Of a stretch of DNA of 64,000 nt, positions 21,743 to 33,609 are shown piece by piece (position 1 is the first letter of the stretch; the number at the start of each line of letters is the position of its first letter). The stretch comes from Neckera pumila (Eukaryota; Streptophyta; Bryopsida; Hypnales; Neckeraceae), in assembly GCA_963969595.1 (NCBI GenBank), contig OZ018412.1:6264501-6328500 (forward strand). Direction: 5' to 3'. The position numbers and the translations under genes are program-made. The notes under the pieces were generated by a model. The model did no database searches. It worked only from the letters and a program-made list of their open reading frames with translations, and was not told the origin of the DNA.

Positions 21743-22615
21743 TTGTTGATTTTTTGGTTTCGGCTAGCATTCATTACGGTCCAAGAACTTCCCACCCTTC
21801 TCAAACCTCATCTTCTTCTAATGTAGGACTTGGAAAATTGGAACTTAGGATATAATGTGAAGTGCCTCTTAATTTAGTTATATAGTCTAAAAAATATAGA
21901 CCACTTATATTATTGTGGGTAATTAGATATGCTATATTCTCATACTTGATATAGTTTGTACCAATAATAAATGTCCTAATTTATCTCCAATTTTACAAAC
22001 TTTTAACTCAACGCCCAATATCAGTCACAAATGATTATCAAATGTCAACTAGCTGTACCTAATAAGGTAAGATAAAACTACATGATTCCATTTCTTCCCC
22101 CATTTCTGCCTAGTGCATAGGAGTCTATTGAAGTTTCACTCATATGACTTCAAAACATTTGCTTTGAATGGCTTTTGGCCTCTTGCTCTACAAATGACAC
22201 TTTGTAGTTGGAAAGTATCAAGTTTAGTGAATGTTTATGGGCTTTTCTAGCGGTGATTCCAACCATTGATTTAACACTTTGAAGTTTCTTCCAATTTTGA
22301 CTTTGAAAGTTCACCAAAAATACAAAAATCTCCAAACTTAATTTTTTATTTATTTTAATGACTTCCATATGTCTTCAAGGTCAAAATAATGCTTGTTTGT
22401 GATTTTGGCTCCATCTATATACACTAGCTTAAATGAATAGTAATTAATAGATGCACTAATAAAAAAAAAGGGATTTGAGCATCAAGGAATAGTTTGAGAG
22501 CATGGTGCTACAAGCCTATATGGACACTAGCTTAGTGCTTATATGGGATTTCGGTACTACACTCTTACACTATTCCTTGGTGCTCAAATAGATCTTTTGA
22601 AATAGATATTCTACC
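21743..22615. other. AT-rich intergenic stretch without a recognised gene
   Basis: Nothing is supported here: short ORFs only, no RNA gene, no clear element ends before the TTAA at 22616. Confidence 0.4.
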
Positions 22616-23521
22616 TTAACCACTAAAAGCCCATTGTCCCTTTAGGGGACAAGTGGGATTTCAGCCAGATACCTACGGGCTGAATTTTTGTTATAATTTT
22701 TTGAATTTTTTTTGGAAAATAGAAAAATTTCTAAGCTTTGTGGAAATATAATTTTTTTTTCAATTGGTGCCCGGGAAAAAAAGTTATGCCCAAATAAGCT
22801 CAAAACAGGGGACGGGGGGCAGCAAAAAAAAAATTTAATTTTTATTTTTATTTTTTATTTTTTTCTCTAATAGATTATATATTTTTTTATTTGGTAAGAT
22901 TTGATTCATTTCATTTGGACTTTTTATGAGAAAGTTATAGACAATCTTGTTTTGGGGGCACATAGAGCATCTTCTTGAAAAAATAACTTGTAGGATTCAT
23001 TTTTGAATGCAATTTTTACATTTTTTTTTAAAAAAAAGTTCCATAAGGTTTAGTTTTTTTGGTAGAACAATCTCACCATTGGGATTAGTGCTTTTTAATT
23101 CCATATAAAACATATTAATATTTTAGATTTTCCTTCTATCTTGTATCTATTTCTACTTAATAATTTTTTTAATAAAAAAAATTAAGTTTTTTTGGATTTA
23201 TTTTTTTCCCTAGATTCTCAACTCAATTCTCTAGTATAAATATTTAGAACTCAAAATTCTTTAGTGCAAAAAATTTAAGTAAAAAATGTTCAAAGTCATA
23301 AAATCTAGTCCCACAATGTTCTGAAAAAACTTGTTTTTTTCACTTTAAACGCAGATATCTTGCTATCTGTGCGGTCAAAAATTCTGAAATTTCTTACACA
23401 CACTTTCATACTAGTTAGATGTGCACAAAAAACATTTTTGAATTTTTTTACTCTTTGCTATAAAAATGGCAGTTTTGGGTGTATTTTGGCAGAAAATAGG
23501 CCTTGGGTCTTTACGGATTAA
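22616..23521 (+). mobile_element. family A element, copy 1 (TTAA-flanked, ~900 bp)
   Basis: TTAA at 22616-22619 and at 23518-23521 flank an 898-bp body. It opens CCACTAAAAGCCCATTG, then a subterminal hairpin TTGTCCCTTTAGGGGACAA, and it ends GTCTTTACGGATTAA, a decayed form of CTTTAGGGGTTAA. The interior shares many blocks with copies at 32164, 33614, 38533 and 39871, for example GTGCCCGGG after the first quarter and CTCACCATTGGGATTAGTG in the middle. It is non-coding and shares its right TTAA with the next element. Confidence 0.7.
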
Positions 23522-24443
23522 CCCCTAAAGGACCAACATGCGTTTTTTGGCTTCATAGAATTTTGGACAAATACGTTTGATATAGAGATTTCTATATTTT
23601 TGGCCCAAATCTTAGTAAAAGGTGGAGACGAGGAATATCGTTCATATGCACTCAATTTTATGACATTTTGAAATATGAGTCAAAAGTTATAGCCTAATAT
23701 GTGACTTTTTTATGTAATTGGGCAATTTGGGCAAATTAAAAAAAATTGCTAATTTTAAAAACAAAAATTTGAAATTGATTTTCTACAGTTGTATATATGT
23801 GGAAAGCTTTGAATCATTCCATTTTTATCAATGAGTAAAAAGTAATGAGGATTTTTTGTTTGCGAACGGTTATGCATTCTATACTCTAAAATAAGCTTTA
23901 AAGTCCTTTATTTTACTCCTTTTTTAGTATTTTTTGAGAAAAAAATCATAGGATGTAGATTGTTTATTACAACATTGTAACCATTGGTTGGTAGTTTTCA
24001 ATTCCATAATGAGATTCCTAACAATTTAGTATTTTTGAATCATTATGTACTACTATCTATTTACCATTTTTTAGTATATCTTATACAATTCCAAATGATG
24101 TGAAATTTCTCAAGCATGTGGCCAATGTTGTCTAGGAAAATGAATTTAAAGAAGCACCACCATTTTGGACATTTTTTCATAGAAAGTGAGCTTGTGAGGT
24201 GCAGCTCCCCTGTTTTTCGCAAGGCCAAAAAAAAGATTTTAATGAATTTGAAAGCTTATATCCTGCAATCCACCCAGTGGAAATTCTTGAAAATTTTATT
24301 AAACGTTCTTAAGTCAGCATACTACAAGATCCTATGGTTACATGTGTCAAAAAAAGTTTTTTATCAAAATGGCAACTTACTCTAAAAATGGCAATTTTTG
24401 AGCTCTTTTGGTGAAAAAATAGTCATGAAACTTTAGGGGTTAA
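23518..24443 (+). mobile_element. family B element, copy 1 (TTAA-flanked, ~918 bp)
   Basis: TTAA, then CCCCTAAAGGACC at 23522, to CATGAAACTTTAGGGG ending at 24439, then TTAA. The terminal inverted repeat CCCCTAAAG is perfect over 9 bp. The body is distantly related to family A in its second half, in the block around GCTTATATCCTGCAATCC. A small ORF (24116-24385, 89 codons) has no known domain but recurs in the inverted copy at 27111. Confidence 0.75.
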
Positions 24444-25260
24444 ATACTTGGAGTCACCCATTCATGAAATTTAACACAATGTATAGATATCCCACATTGA
24501 ATAAAGTATAGGCATCCAATACTACCAAAATAAGTAGTTCAACATAGTTGGAGGCACCATTTTCAAGAATAAAAAATATTTTTGAAATGTTAGCAATTGA
24601 AAATCATGAATTTTCAAAAAAGAATTGGATGTGATATAATTATTATGAATTTTCAAAGTGGAAGCTCCCAAGGCCATTAAAATTGTCACATAGCATGGTC
24701 ATAAAACCAAAATGTAAAGAATCAAGACTTAACCAATTATCTTTAAGTATGGGAACAATTTAATTGCATTTTGAAGGACATTTTCAATAGAAATCTACTT
24801 GTCAATAATGTGTATATATATACAAATGATGTTAGGTGTTTTCACCTTTATATAAAATGGACAACATAATATAGCGTGTAGTTTGGATACATTAATTTAC
24901 AGGATACTAGCCAAACTCGGCAACTCTAGAGTTTAGCCATGGTGACTTGGAGAGAGTGGGAGACGTTAAGTTGCTAATCCTACATATTATGATGTCAAAT
25001 TGAAAGCATACTATATCAAGGCAAGAATTAGGCATTGATCCCATCCACATTGCCTCAACTTGCATATCTTATTAGATTTAGCTTCCACAAGGAGTTGAGG
25101 CTAGTAGAACCCACCAATCAATGGTAGAATTGAATTTTTTTTTTTCTAAAGTTTTCATTCCACCATTGATTGGTAGGCTTCACCAACCCTAACTCCATAT
25201 GGAAATAGGTCCTATTCTATATTATTTGATTAATTGTCACTATTTTCCAAAGAAGAAGCA
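24444..25260. other. AT-rich stretch with a small hairpin
   Basis: No gene is seen. An imperfect inverted repeat at about 25065-25225 has arms sharing CACCAATCAATGGTAGAAT and ATTCCACCATTGATTGGT, separated by a T-rich loop of about 25 bp. It is probably a small foldback element. Confidence 0.5.
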
Positions 25261-25261
25261 A

Positions 25262-25925
25262 ATGTATAGTTTCGAACTGGGAATACAAATAGATGTACAG
25301 ATGGGTACAGGAACCTTACAAATTTTTCAAGCAGTTTTCACTAGAAAGTTCATCAACTTCAAGAAGTTCTAGCATGCTCAAAAATGATCCGATTTTGAAG
25401 CTGCAAGTTGCGTTGGAACCACAATAAAGTGCACTTCAACTTCATAATAAGTAAAAAGTGAATAATAGAGAACTATACAACAATTTGGATGTCTTTTATA
25501 CACTATCTACCATTTCATAGAGATTCTTTGGAAGATAGTCAAAGATTTTTTGCATTTAGGTGAAGAAGAAGAAAGAAATCATACAAGCAATTCAAGTGGT
25601 ATAAGATCAAGTATCTCTTAAGCAACTTTGAAGGCTTGTTTCTAATATGGGCCATTAAATACTAGTTGAATTTTCACAAATGGTGGCAACACTAGATAGT
25701 AGATAGTGTATAGAAAACCTCAAACTTTTTGTATGATTTTCAATTATCATATATGTATTTGCAAAGATGATAAAGTAGACTTGAGTGTGATTCCTACGCA
25801 ATTTACAATTTGAAATTTTGTTCATTTTTGAGCTTACACTGGCCTCCCAATTCACCAAATCTCACCAGGATGCAAAATTCGTAAGGTTCCTATACCCGAC
25901 TGTACAAATGCATCTTCTAGATGTA
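25262..25925. mobile_element. foldback / TIR element, unclassified
   Basis: The left end region carries GGTACAGGAACCTTACAAAT, and the right end region carries its diverged inverse (ATTCGTAAGGTTCCTATACC). Further inside, TATACACTATCTACCA pairs with TAGATAGTGTATA. The inverted similarity runs through much of both halves. No TSD could be fixed, and there is no ORF of interest. Confidence 0.5.
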
Positions 25926-26639
25926 TAGTGATAAATATATTGCTTTTTCTCCAATTCACACATGAAAAACAAAAGGGGTACACGTGTCATTCTCCCATTT
26001 GTTGATAAGCTTTTACAAAGATTCTGAAAGGGACACAGTCACATGTAATATTTCTATAGTTGTAAAACTCTTATGAATTGTGCTTGTGACCACCCACCCC
26101 AACTATGTATTTGTATTTTTTTGCAACATGTTTGGAGTGTAATTAATATGGGATATCGATTTGCCGTATGTATTTGGTATATATCCACATGAATTCATGC
26201 AGATACATATATATTCCATATGTATTTTGTATCTTATATATATTTCAAATTCCATATCCAGATTCCGTATCCTAGAGCGCCAAACTCTAACTGTTGGACA
26301 ACTAAGATCATGTGTTTGATGGCCCCTCAACAACTATCTATTTTTCATCTCACCATCAAATCTACAGCAACAAAAGAGGGCATTATAAGAAGATCAATGG
26401 CTGTGGTTTTTTCATTGGGGAGGGGGAAATTGCAGGAGCAGAAGGTGACATGCATCTTTTGGGTGCCTAGTTTCAAACTGGGCATACAAACAGCCATGGG
26501 GATGTCAAATGAGACATTTGTTGATTTGGGTACTCTTCTCCAAATTTACCTATATATGCTTCCTAAAAAATTGGTCGTTATTACTTAAAGAATGGAACTT
26601 ATCACCATGTAAACAACCACAATATTCATTTTTTTGAAT
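25926..26639. other. AT-rich intergenic stretch without a recognised gene
   Basis: An ORF of 122 codons (26220-26588, plus) shows no domain and no coding bias that I can support. Nothing else is recognised. Confidence 0.4.
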
Positions 26640-27106
26640 GTTTTTTTTCTGTCACTAAGTGTAATTATGAATTATTTTATTTTATTTTATTTTTCAGAGA
26701 TGGAATCATATATCTTCTACAAAGTATAAAATTTTCAAATTTTTTTTAATGAAATTTAAATTATTCTAAGTTTTTCAAATAAGAGTGAAGAAAATTCATA
26801 TAAAATATAACATATGCTTGAAAATTGCACCACATACGCATTTTCTAGTGTAGAACATTACGGTGAAATCTAAAATTTTGTATCATTCTATGACTTGTAA
26901 AGTCCCAAGGCCTTTTTTTCATCAAATTCCACTTAGAACTACCATCTCTATTGTGAAGTGCAAAAAACTTTAGAAATTATTTTTTATGCATATTTAAAAT
27001 AGGATCTTACACTCAACTAGTAAAAAAATGTATGGAAGAAATTTTAAAAACTTTGATTACATGGACTGCAAGATATTTGCATTTGAAGTGAAGAAAACCA
27101 TTTGTT
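26640..27106. repeat. fragments of family E (plus) and family A/B (minus)
   Basis: About 26640-26900 matches the left part of family E, with CAGAGATGGAATCATATATC and TTGCACCACATACG. About 26900-27106 matches the end region of family A or B in reverse, with GGACTGCAAGATATTTGC. These are decayed nested pieces. Confidence 0.5.
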
Positions 27107-28020
27107 TTAACCCCTAAAGTTCCATGACTATTTTCACCAAAAATGCTCAAAAATTGCCATTTTTAGTACAAATATCTAATTTTTGAAAAAAGAACTTTTT
27201 TTGACACATGTAACAATAGGATCTTGTAGTATGCTGACTTGAGAACATTTAGTAAAAACTTCAGAAATTTCCAGTGCATGGATTGCAAGATATAAGCATT
27301 CAAATTCACTAAAATCTTTTTTTTGGCCTTGCAAAAAACAAGGCAGTAGCACTTCACAAGCTTACTTTTCAATGAAAATATGTCCAAAATTATGGTGATT
27401 CTTTGAATTATTTTTCCTAGATAATTTGGCTACATGCTTGAAAATTTTCACTTCATTTAGAATTGTACAACATATAGGAAAAAAATAATAAGTAGATAGT
27501 AGTTTAGAATGATTCAAAATACTAAATTGTTAAGAATTTAATTATGGAATTGAGAAATGCCAATCCGAGTGGTTGCAATTTTGTAATAAATAAACTACAT
27601 CCTAAGATTTTATTTTTTTTCAAAAAATATTGAAAATTGAGTAAGACAAAGGACTTCAAAGTTTATTTTAGAATAGAGAATCTAGCAAAATAAAAATCTT
27701 CATAACTTTTGACTCATTGATCAAAATGGGATGATTAAAAGCTTTCTACTTGTATATAATTCTAGAAAATCAATTTCAAATTTTTGTTTTTTAAAAAAGT
27801 GAATTTTTTTTATCTACCTGGATTGCCCAGTTACGAAAAAGTAACATATTAGGCCATAGCTTTGACTAACTTTTCCAAATGTCATGAATTTTAGTTTATA
27901 TGAAAGAAATTCCTCGCACCCACCTTCTATTAAAATTTCAGCCTAAAATATAGAAATATCTAGTCACATGTACCTGCCCAAAATTTCTATATAGCCAAAA
28001 AACGCATGCTGATATCTTCC
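27107..28020 (-). mobile_element. family B element, copy 2 (inverted)
   Basis: TTAA at 27107-27110 is followed by CCCCTAAAGTTCCATGAC, the inverse of the right end of B copy 1. The copy runs to the inverse of the B left end, around GCCAAAAAACGCATG near 28000, where the final CCTTTAGGGG is decayed. The minus-strand ORF 27163-27387 encodes a peptide close to that of B copy 1 over KAKKKIL, KSAYYKIL and LHVSKKV. Confidence 0.7.
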
Positions 28021-28029
28021 TAGATTTTG

Positions 28030-28690
28030 AGGCTTAATTTGAATCTTTTTAGCTTAAATCTTTTGCACCAAACATGTTGAAAATTTATCTTAAAGAATTG
28101 AACCAAAAGTCTAGGGAAAACATACACTTGATTTTCATTCTTTAAAAAAATGTTAAGTAGAACTAGGTCCAAGTTAGATTGAATAAAAGACCAAATCATC
28201 ATCATCATTCTAAGATGGAATTGAAAAACAATAATTCCAACGGTGAGATTGTTCTAGCCTACAAACTTGACTTTTTCAATTAGTTTTCTGAAAAATTGCA
28301 TTCAAAAATGCATCCTATAAGTTATTATTTCAAGAAGGTCCTTAATTGCTTGAAAAACAAGATTGTCCATAACTTTCTCATCACTACTCCAAATGGAATG
28401 AATAAAATATTTCCATGTAGACAAAAGTATTTTCTATGAAGAAGGAATATTTCAAAAGTTTTATTTGACTTTTTGTGTTTTTCTGGTGTTTCTTGACTAA
28501 TCCCACTTAAGTTTAGGGTAGCATAACTTCTGCTTTTAGGCATCAATTAAAATTAAAATTATATTTCTAAAAAGATGATGCTTTTACTATCTTCATTGAA
28601 AAAACGCAATGAAAAATTGTGTTTTGCTCACCTAAAATCATCCAAGTGTTACTTTTTGGCTCTGTAGTTCTGTACGGGTTATAGCTACTG
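28030..28690 (-). repeat. family A fragment (inverted)
   Basis: Landmarks of family A occur in reverse orientation: CAACGGTGAGATTGTTCTAG (inverse of the CTCACCATTGGGATT block) and ACAAGATTGTCCATAACTTTC (read in two pieces). It lacks a preserved TTAA terminus. Confidence 0.6.
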
Positions 28691-28779
28691 ATGAATAAAT
28701 ATATTATTCATGTTGTAAAATTTGGTGCTTTGATTGTTTTACCATGAAAGAACAAGTGAAGGACCAAATTTTCAAACTT

Positions 28780-29290
28780 CAAAATCCCAATCTCTATACA
28801 CTCCCATTTTCCAACTATATATGAATGGAATTTTTTGTTTTTTAGAAATGTAATCACATGTTTTCTATAAGTCATAAAAAATTCAAATTTTTTGTGAATA
28901 TTTGAAAATACAGTGAATTATTCAAGAAAATGTAAAAAAATTAATTTCAAATACAAAATATGCTTAAAAAATCTGAAACTTTCTCTATAAGTGTATATTG
29001 TAGTATAGAACATCATGGCACAAAACAATTTATTGTGATATTCTAATTTTAAAAAACCAACATTCCATGATTATTGGTCCAAAGTTCAAATTGCAATACA
29101 ATATTACAATTTAGGAATTTTTCAAACTTTTGAATTGGAGTAAAAACTAGATTTGATAAGCTTCATTTTATTAGTTGGCCTTGATTTCAAAACAAATACT
29201 TTTAACGACAAAATTCAAAATCAAGAATAGGAGCAAATGTTGCCAAAATACACTTCTAACACTTCTATGTGATCCATAGATTTGCCATTT
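28780..29290 (+). repeat. family E fragment
   Basis: Similar to 19640-20060: GTAATCACATG, then AACATCATGGCAC, then TTGGAGTAAAAACTAG and CTTCATTTTATTAGTTGG. Ends are decayed. Confidence 0.55.
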
Positions 29291-30300
29291 TCTTATGTAG
29301 GTAAGTCCAAAAATATAACAATGAACAAAAATCCAACATTATTCAACTAAAATAAATTCAATCAACTCATCTCCAAAAAATCGGAAGAAAAAACGTTTTT
29401 TCTATCCTAGAAACATCCATGAATACATCCCAAGCACATAAAATGTCTCTTGGCATTAGTAGGTTAACTTTCAAAGGACTTGAATGTCCCCATCACCAAA
29501 CTAGTGAACCAAAGCTTATGAGATTCTAATATCACATTCTTTAAACACTTTTAATCTTTGCATCCTTAACTTTGTCTTGCAAAATAAGACCACTTTATAA
29601 CCAAGTGTGTTCCCAAAGTGTACCAAAAAAAAATTTGATATATAAAAATAAACTTATTACAATTCATTTAATAAATAAAAATAGAATGATTCAAATTTTT
29701 TCCCGAACAAATATTAAATTGTAGGAAGGTTGATGTAAGTGAGCATGCAAAGATTTCTACATCATACATATAAATTGCTATTAATGGAAAAAATATTGGT
29801 GTCTCTTTGAATTTTTACACTGTGCACAAGTCAAATGAAATCAAAGCAAACATGATATATACAATGACCCTTTCATGAATTTAAAGCATCCCAACAAACA
29901 TTTTGAGCATGGTTTTCATTAATAAAATATTAAATTTTTTTTTTTTTTTTTTTTTCATAGTTGAAACAAATTTCAAAACATCTATAAATTTTTTTATTTT
30001 AAAATGTTTTAAGCAAATATTAAATTTACTACAACTATATCATGTGAAAGGTTCTTCTATCAAAAGTTTGTATTGCAAACATGATTGTTTTTATTGTCAA
30101 AGATAAAACTATTATGACATAGTTTCACAATAAATTTCATAGATTCAATTAAATGTCCTTCTATAGTCGTTCATCCCTCTATATAATTGTGTGGTTTGAA
30201 ATTTTGCCTACATCAAGTCAGTTTCTCACAATATGATCAATTGAATTTTTCATTCATGGAGCTAGCCATATAAAATTTTGATTTCTTTTTTATTCAATCT
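29291..30300. other. AT-rich intergenic stretch without a recognised gene
   Basis: It contains a run of about 20 T residues near 29936-29955. No supported ORF or element end is seen. Confidence 0.4.
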
Positions 30301-30304
30301 AGAT

Positions 30305-30510
30305 TTGAATCCTTAAATGACAAACGAGTGACCTTGAAAATCATCGTTTTTCATTATTGTATGATTCATTGGCTTAAAAATTTGAACATTAGAAGACCTC
30401 CCTTTTCACTACCAAAACTCCAAGGATGAATAATTGAACTTCTATCCTATTAGAAGAATTTTTTGTCATCCATTGGTCGCCAAACATCCGCGTCAAAATT
30501 TAAGGGTTAA
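30305..30510. mobile_element. family C MITE, copy 3
   Basis: It matches C copy 1 along its length: CCTCCCTTTTCACTACCAAA, AAGGATGAATAATTG, CTTCTATCCTATT and TGTCATCCATTGG. It ends TAAGGGTTAA with TTAA at 30507-30510. The left end is decayed (GAATCCTTAAATGAC). Its right end lies 15 bp from the stop codon of the ELOF1-like ORF. Confidence 0.65.
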
Positions 30511-30524
30511 AAAATACAACTTCT

Positions 30525-30857
30525 TCAATCTTCGTTGTCCCAAACAAATTGCCGGCTTGAGCTTGCTACATCTGGTTGACTTTTGTGCTCTAGTGACATT
30601 TTTTTGGCATTTTCTTCAATTTTGTTGCACCATTCATAATATACGTCGATGGGTGCATCCAAAACATTGGTCAAATGCTTTGTATAGGTACAAAAGCATG
30701 TTTCACACTCAATTATGCCAAACGTTCCATCTTTCTTTGTTTTCTCCTTTCTAAACTTTACATTTTTGTGACAACAAAAGGGACATGGGAAAACCTTATC
30801 AAGTTTGGGCAATTTTGGTTTTACCGAGCGTCTTGCTGGGGTCTTTCTTCTAGCCAT
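30525..30857 (-). CDS. ELOF1/Elf1-like transcription elongation factor homologue
   Basis: Elf1/ELOF1 is a small zinc-ribbon protein that travels with RNA polymerase II. This ORF starts at an ATG (complement of 30855-30857) and encodes 110 residues; canonical plant ELOF1 is roughly 80-120. It has the expected basic N terminus (MARRKTPARR), then LDKVFPCPFC with Cys25 and Cys28, a second pair CETC with Cys51 and Cys54, and the family's closing helix block APIDVYYEWCNKIEE, matching the usual PIDVY..W motif. The zinc-knuckle interior is divergent, and the C-terminal tail of about 25 residues is not acidic as in many plant ELOF1 proteins. It has no intron and sits inside AT-rich repeats. It may be a retrocopy or a diverged paralogue; an intact frame argues for function or recent origin. 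Promoter elements were not identified. Confidence 0.7.
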   Translation of the reverse strand: MARRKTPARRSVKPKLPKLDKVFPCPFCCHKNVKFRKEKTKKDGTFGIIECETCFCTYTKHLTNVLDAPIDVYYEWCNKIEENAKKMSLEHKSQPDVASSSRQFVWDNED

Positions 30858-32159
30858 TTCGATCTAATTATCAAATAAAATTGCGAGTTGTGAATTTTGT
30901 TAAAAAAAATGAACAAAAATGCCCTAGGCCTTGTAAGATATAACTTTCAAAATCTTATGAAAATAAAGAAACCAGTACTTGAAATAAACCAGGGGAGCCT
31001 TGTGCTTTATATAATCATGTGCTGTACTACTTTTACTTTCAAAAAGCATAAACTAAAGTAAAAAAAATGTAAAAGTAATCACTTTTACTTTAAGAAAATT
31101 AAGTCCAAAAAATTATCAAATAAATAACCACTTTTACTTTTCAAACAAGATTCATATTTTCATCTTTGACAATAAGGACTATAAAATTATTTTTTCTAAA
31201 ATTTCTTGAGTTCCTTCACATCCATGAATGAAATTCAATTTTTGGTAATAGATTATAAATTCAAAATGCATATTTTTATGAATACACTGAATTTAGAATT
31301 GGGAAGAATTAGTTCCTAAAGTCCCAAGGTCTTTTAGAAACATTCAAATTGTCATTTTCATTACAAAGTGTAAAATTTTTTTGATTTTTTTTTGTATAAC
31401 TATTTGTAGGATCTTGCACTAAAATAGTATGAAAATGTGAAAGAAATGTTCTCTATAGATGTTTTCTATAGGGCCTATATAGTGTATAACATCATGATAT
31501 AAACCAAAGCTATTGTATCATTCTATAATTAGAAATTCAACAAACCATGGTTATAGGCCCATTGTTCAGATTGCTATAAAATACTGAAATTTTAGACTTT
31601 TTCAAAAATTTTAAATGAAGTAGAAAGTGCAACGGATAAGCTTCATTTCATTGATTGAATTCAAGTCCAAAAAATATCATTTTTACGGCTAAAATTGCCA
31701 TCAAGAGTAAATAGCAAGAAATGACCTAAATACACTACAAGACAAGGTGTTAAGCATATTTTTCTTTAGAAAAGTCCACACAAGATCATAATGAAGGACT
31801 TTGCAATACTATTCATTGAAAATATACTCAAGTATCTTCCAAATAAAGAAATTGAATAAAAAGGTATTTTTTTCCATCTTTTAGTCTCAATTGAAGTCAT
31901 CTATTGAACACTTAGTGTCCGCAGCAATAGTACAGGGTCAAAGCAAAGAAAATGGATTTTTTGACACCTTGTATGACTAGATTATAAGACCTTGAATCAC
32001 CTTAACGTAAAAATTTTGCACTATACATTTTGAATACATGGCATGTCCATATTACTTTCTTTTCAAAAACGCCATTGTGCAAGCTTGTAAGCCCATGCAG
32101 TCAAGGTATACCTCCCAATTGCTTCAAGCTTAAAAGTAGTTGTACTTATTGCAACCTCT
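30858..32159. repeat. AT-rich stretch with a family E fragment
   Basis: About 31440-31760 matches family E (AACATCATGATATAAACC, CATTCTATAATTAGAAATT, CTTCATTTCATTGATTG). The parts on either side hold no supported gene or element end. Confidence 0.5.
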
Positions 32160-33093
32160 TTAACCCCTAAAGTCCCATTGTCCCCTCGGGGGACAAAATG
32201 GATTTTGGGTAGGCTACTACAGCTTCAATATTCATCATTATTTTTTGAAACTTTTTGTGAAGATAGAAAAACACATTAGCTTTATGGGAATATAATTTTT
32301 ATTTCAATGGGTGCCCGGGTGCAACCATTATGGCACAAAAGGTCTTTTTCTTTCGGTGCAGCGGGCAGAATTCTTCTCACACAAAAAAATTTCAAAAAAA
32401 ATTTTAAACATTATTTTCTCATAGATTGTATTATTATCTATATGGGAAGCTTTGATTCATCCCATTTGGATTTGTTATGTGAAAGTTATGGACAATCTTA
32501 TTTTTTGGGCAATTAAAGCATCTTCTTGAAAAAATATCTTGTAGGACTCATTTTTGAATGCCATTTTTACAATTTTTCAAAAAAAATTGTTTGACAAGGC
32601 TAAGTTTGCTTGCCAAAAAAATCTTACCATTGGGATTATAGTATTTTAATCCCATCTTAGAGCTATTGACGAATTCGTTTTTCTTTCAATTTTGGACCTA
32701 CTTCTATTTAACAATTTCTTAAAGAATAAAAATCAAGTGTATTTTTTTGGAAGTTTTTTTCCTAGATTCTCAACTCAATTATTTGACATAAAAAAAATTA
32801 AACTCAAAGTTTGCAGTGCAATTTTTTTTTACAAATGGCGGTCAAAGTCATCTGAAATTGCAAGTCAGTGTTCAAAAAATCAAATTTTTCCAACTTTGAA
32901 TGCTTATATCTTCTAATCTGTACAGTCAAACTTTATGAAATTTTTACCCACATGACCAAATATAAGTTAAGTACAAAATCCTATAGCTAGATTCTAAAAA
33001 AAAAAAAAATTCTCTTCTCTTAGACGAATGCAGCAGAACTGACAGTTTTGAGTCGATTTTGACAGAAAAATGGCTTGAGACTTTAGGGGTTAA
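32160..33093 (+). mobile_element. family A element, copy 3 (complete, ~926 bp)
   Basis: TTAA at 32160-32163, then CCCCTAAAGTCCCATTG and the hairpin TTGTCCCCTCGGGGGACAA. The body ends TTGAGACTTTAGGGG at 33089, followed by TTAA at 33090-33093. The terminal inverted repeat is CCCCTAAAGTC. This is the best-preserved copy of the family and carries no ORF with a known domain. Confidence 0.8.
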
Positions 33094-33300
33094 CCTCTAA
33101 AGTGTGAGCAAGATTCTATGATTTCAATTTTTGACGTGATTCTTTGAATTTTTGTTGATTAAGATAGAAAAATACATTAGTATTTTAAAAATAAAATATT
33201 TATTTCAATTGGTGTCCTGATGCAAAGTTATGCCCTCTTGAGCTCAAGACTCAAGGATGGGTATAAAAAAAAGAAAAAAATTCATAAAATGTCAAAAGAT
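33094..33300 (+). repeat. family A element, copy 4 (left end only)
   Basis: It begins CCTCTAAAGTGTGAGC directly at the TTAA shared with copy 3, then follows family A for about 200 bp (GATAGAAAAATACATTAG, CAATTGGTGTCC) before similarity is lost. Confidence 0.6.
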
Positions 33301-33609
33301 GTCGAGTAAAAGCAGAAGGTAGGAAGTGCTAATTCAGCCCATGCTCCAAGAACTACTCCTACAAGTATATCGCAAATTGTGATTGTAGGAATGGCCCATT
33401 GATGAATTGGTGCCAATTTGGGATTTCATTGCACAATTTTAGAAATGGTTGAAGATTGAATTTGATTGGGAAGTAGAGGCAAAATTTTAGTATACTTCAT
33501 GAGGAGTTATGAGTAGTGGGAGACTTTGTGCCATCCTAGGCAATTACATGCACCATATTGTTGTAGTTTAAGGTTATCACATCTTCATTTTTGAACTCCA
33601 TTTGCACCA
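33301..33609. other. spacer between family A copies
   Basis: About 300 bp without a recognised gene or repeat. Confidence 0.4.

Noticed and set aside
26220..26588. 122-codon ORF in AT-rich DNA
   Set aside because: No domain and mixed composition; likely chance.
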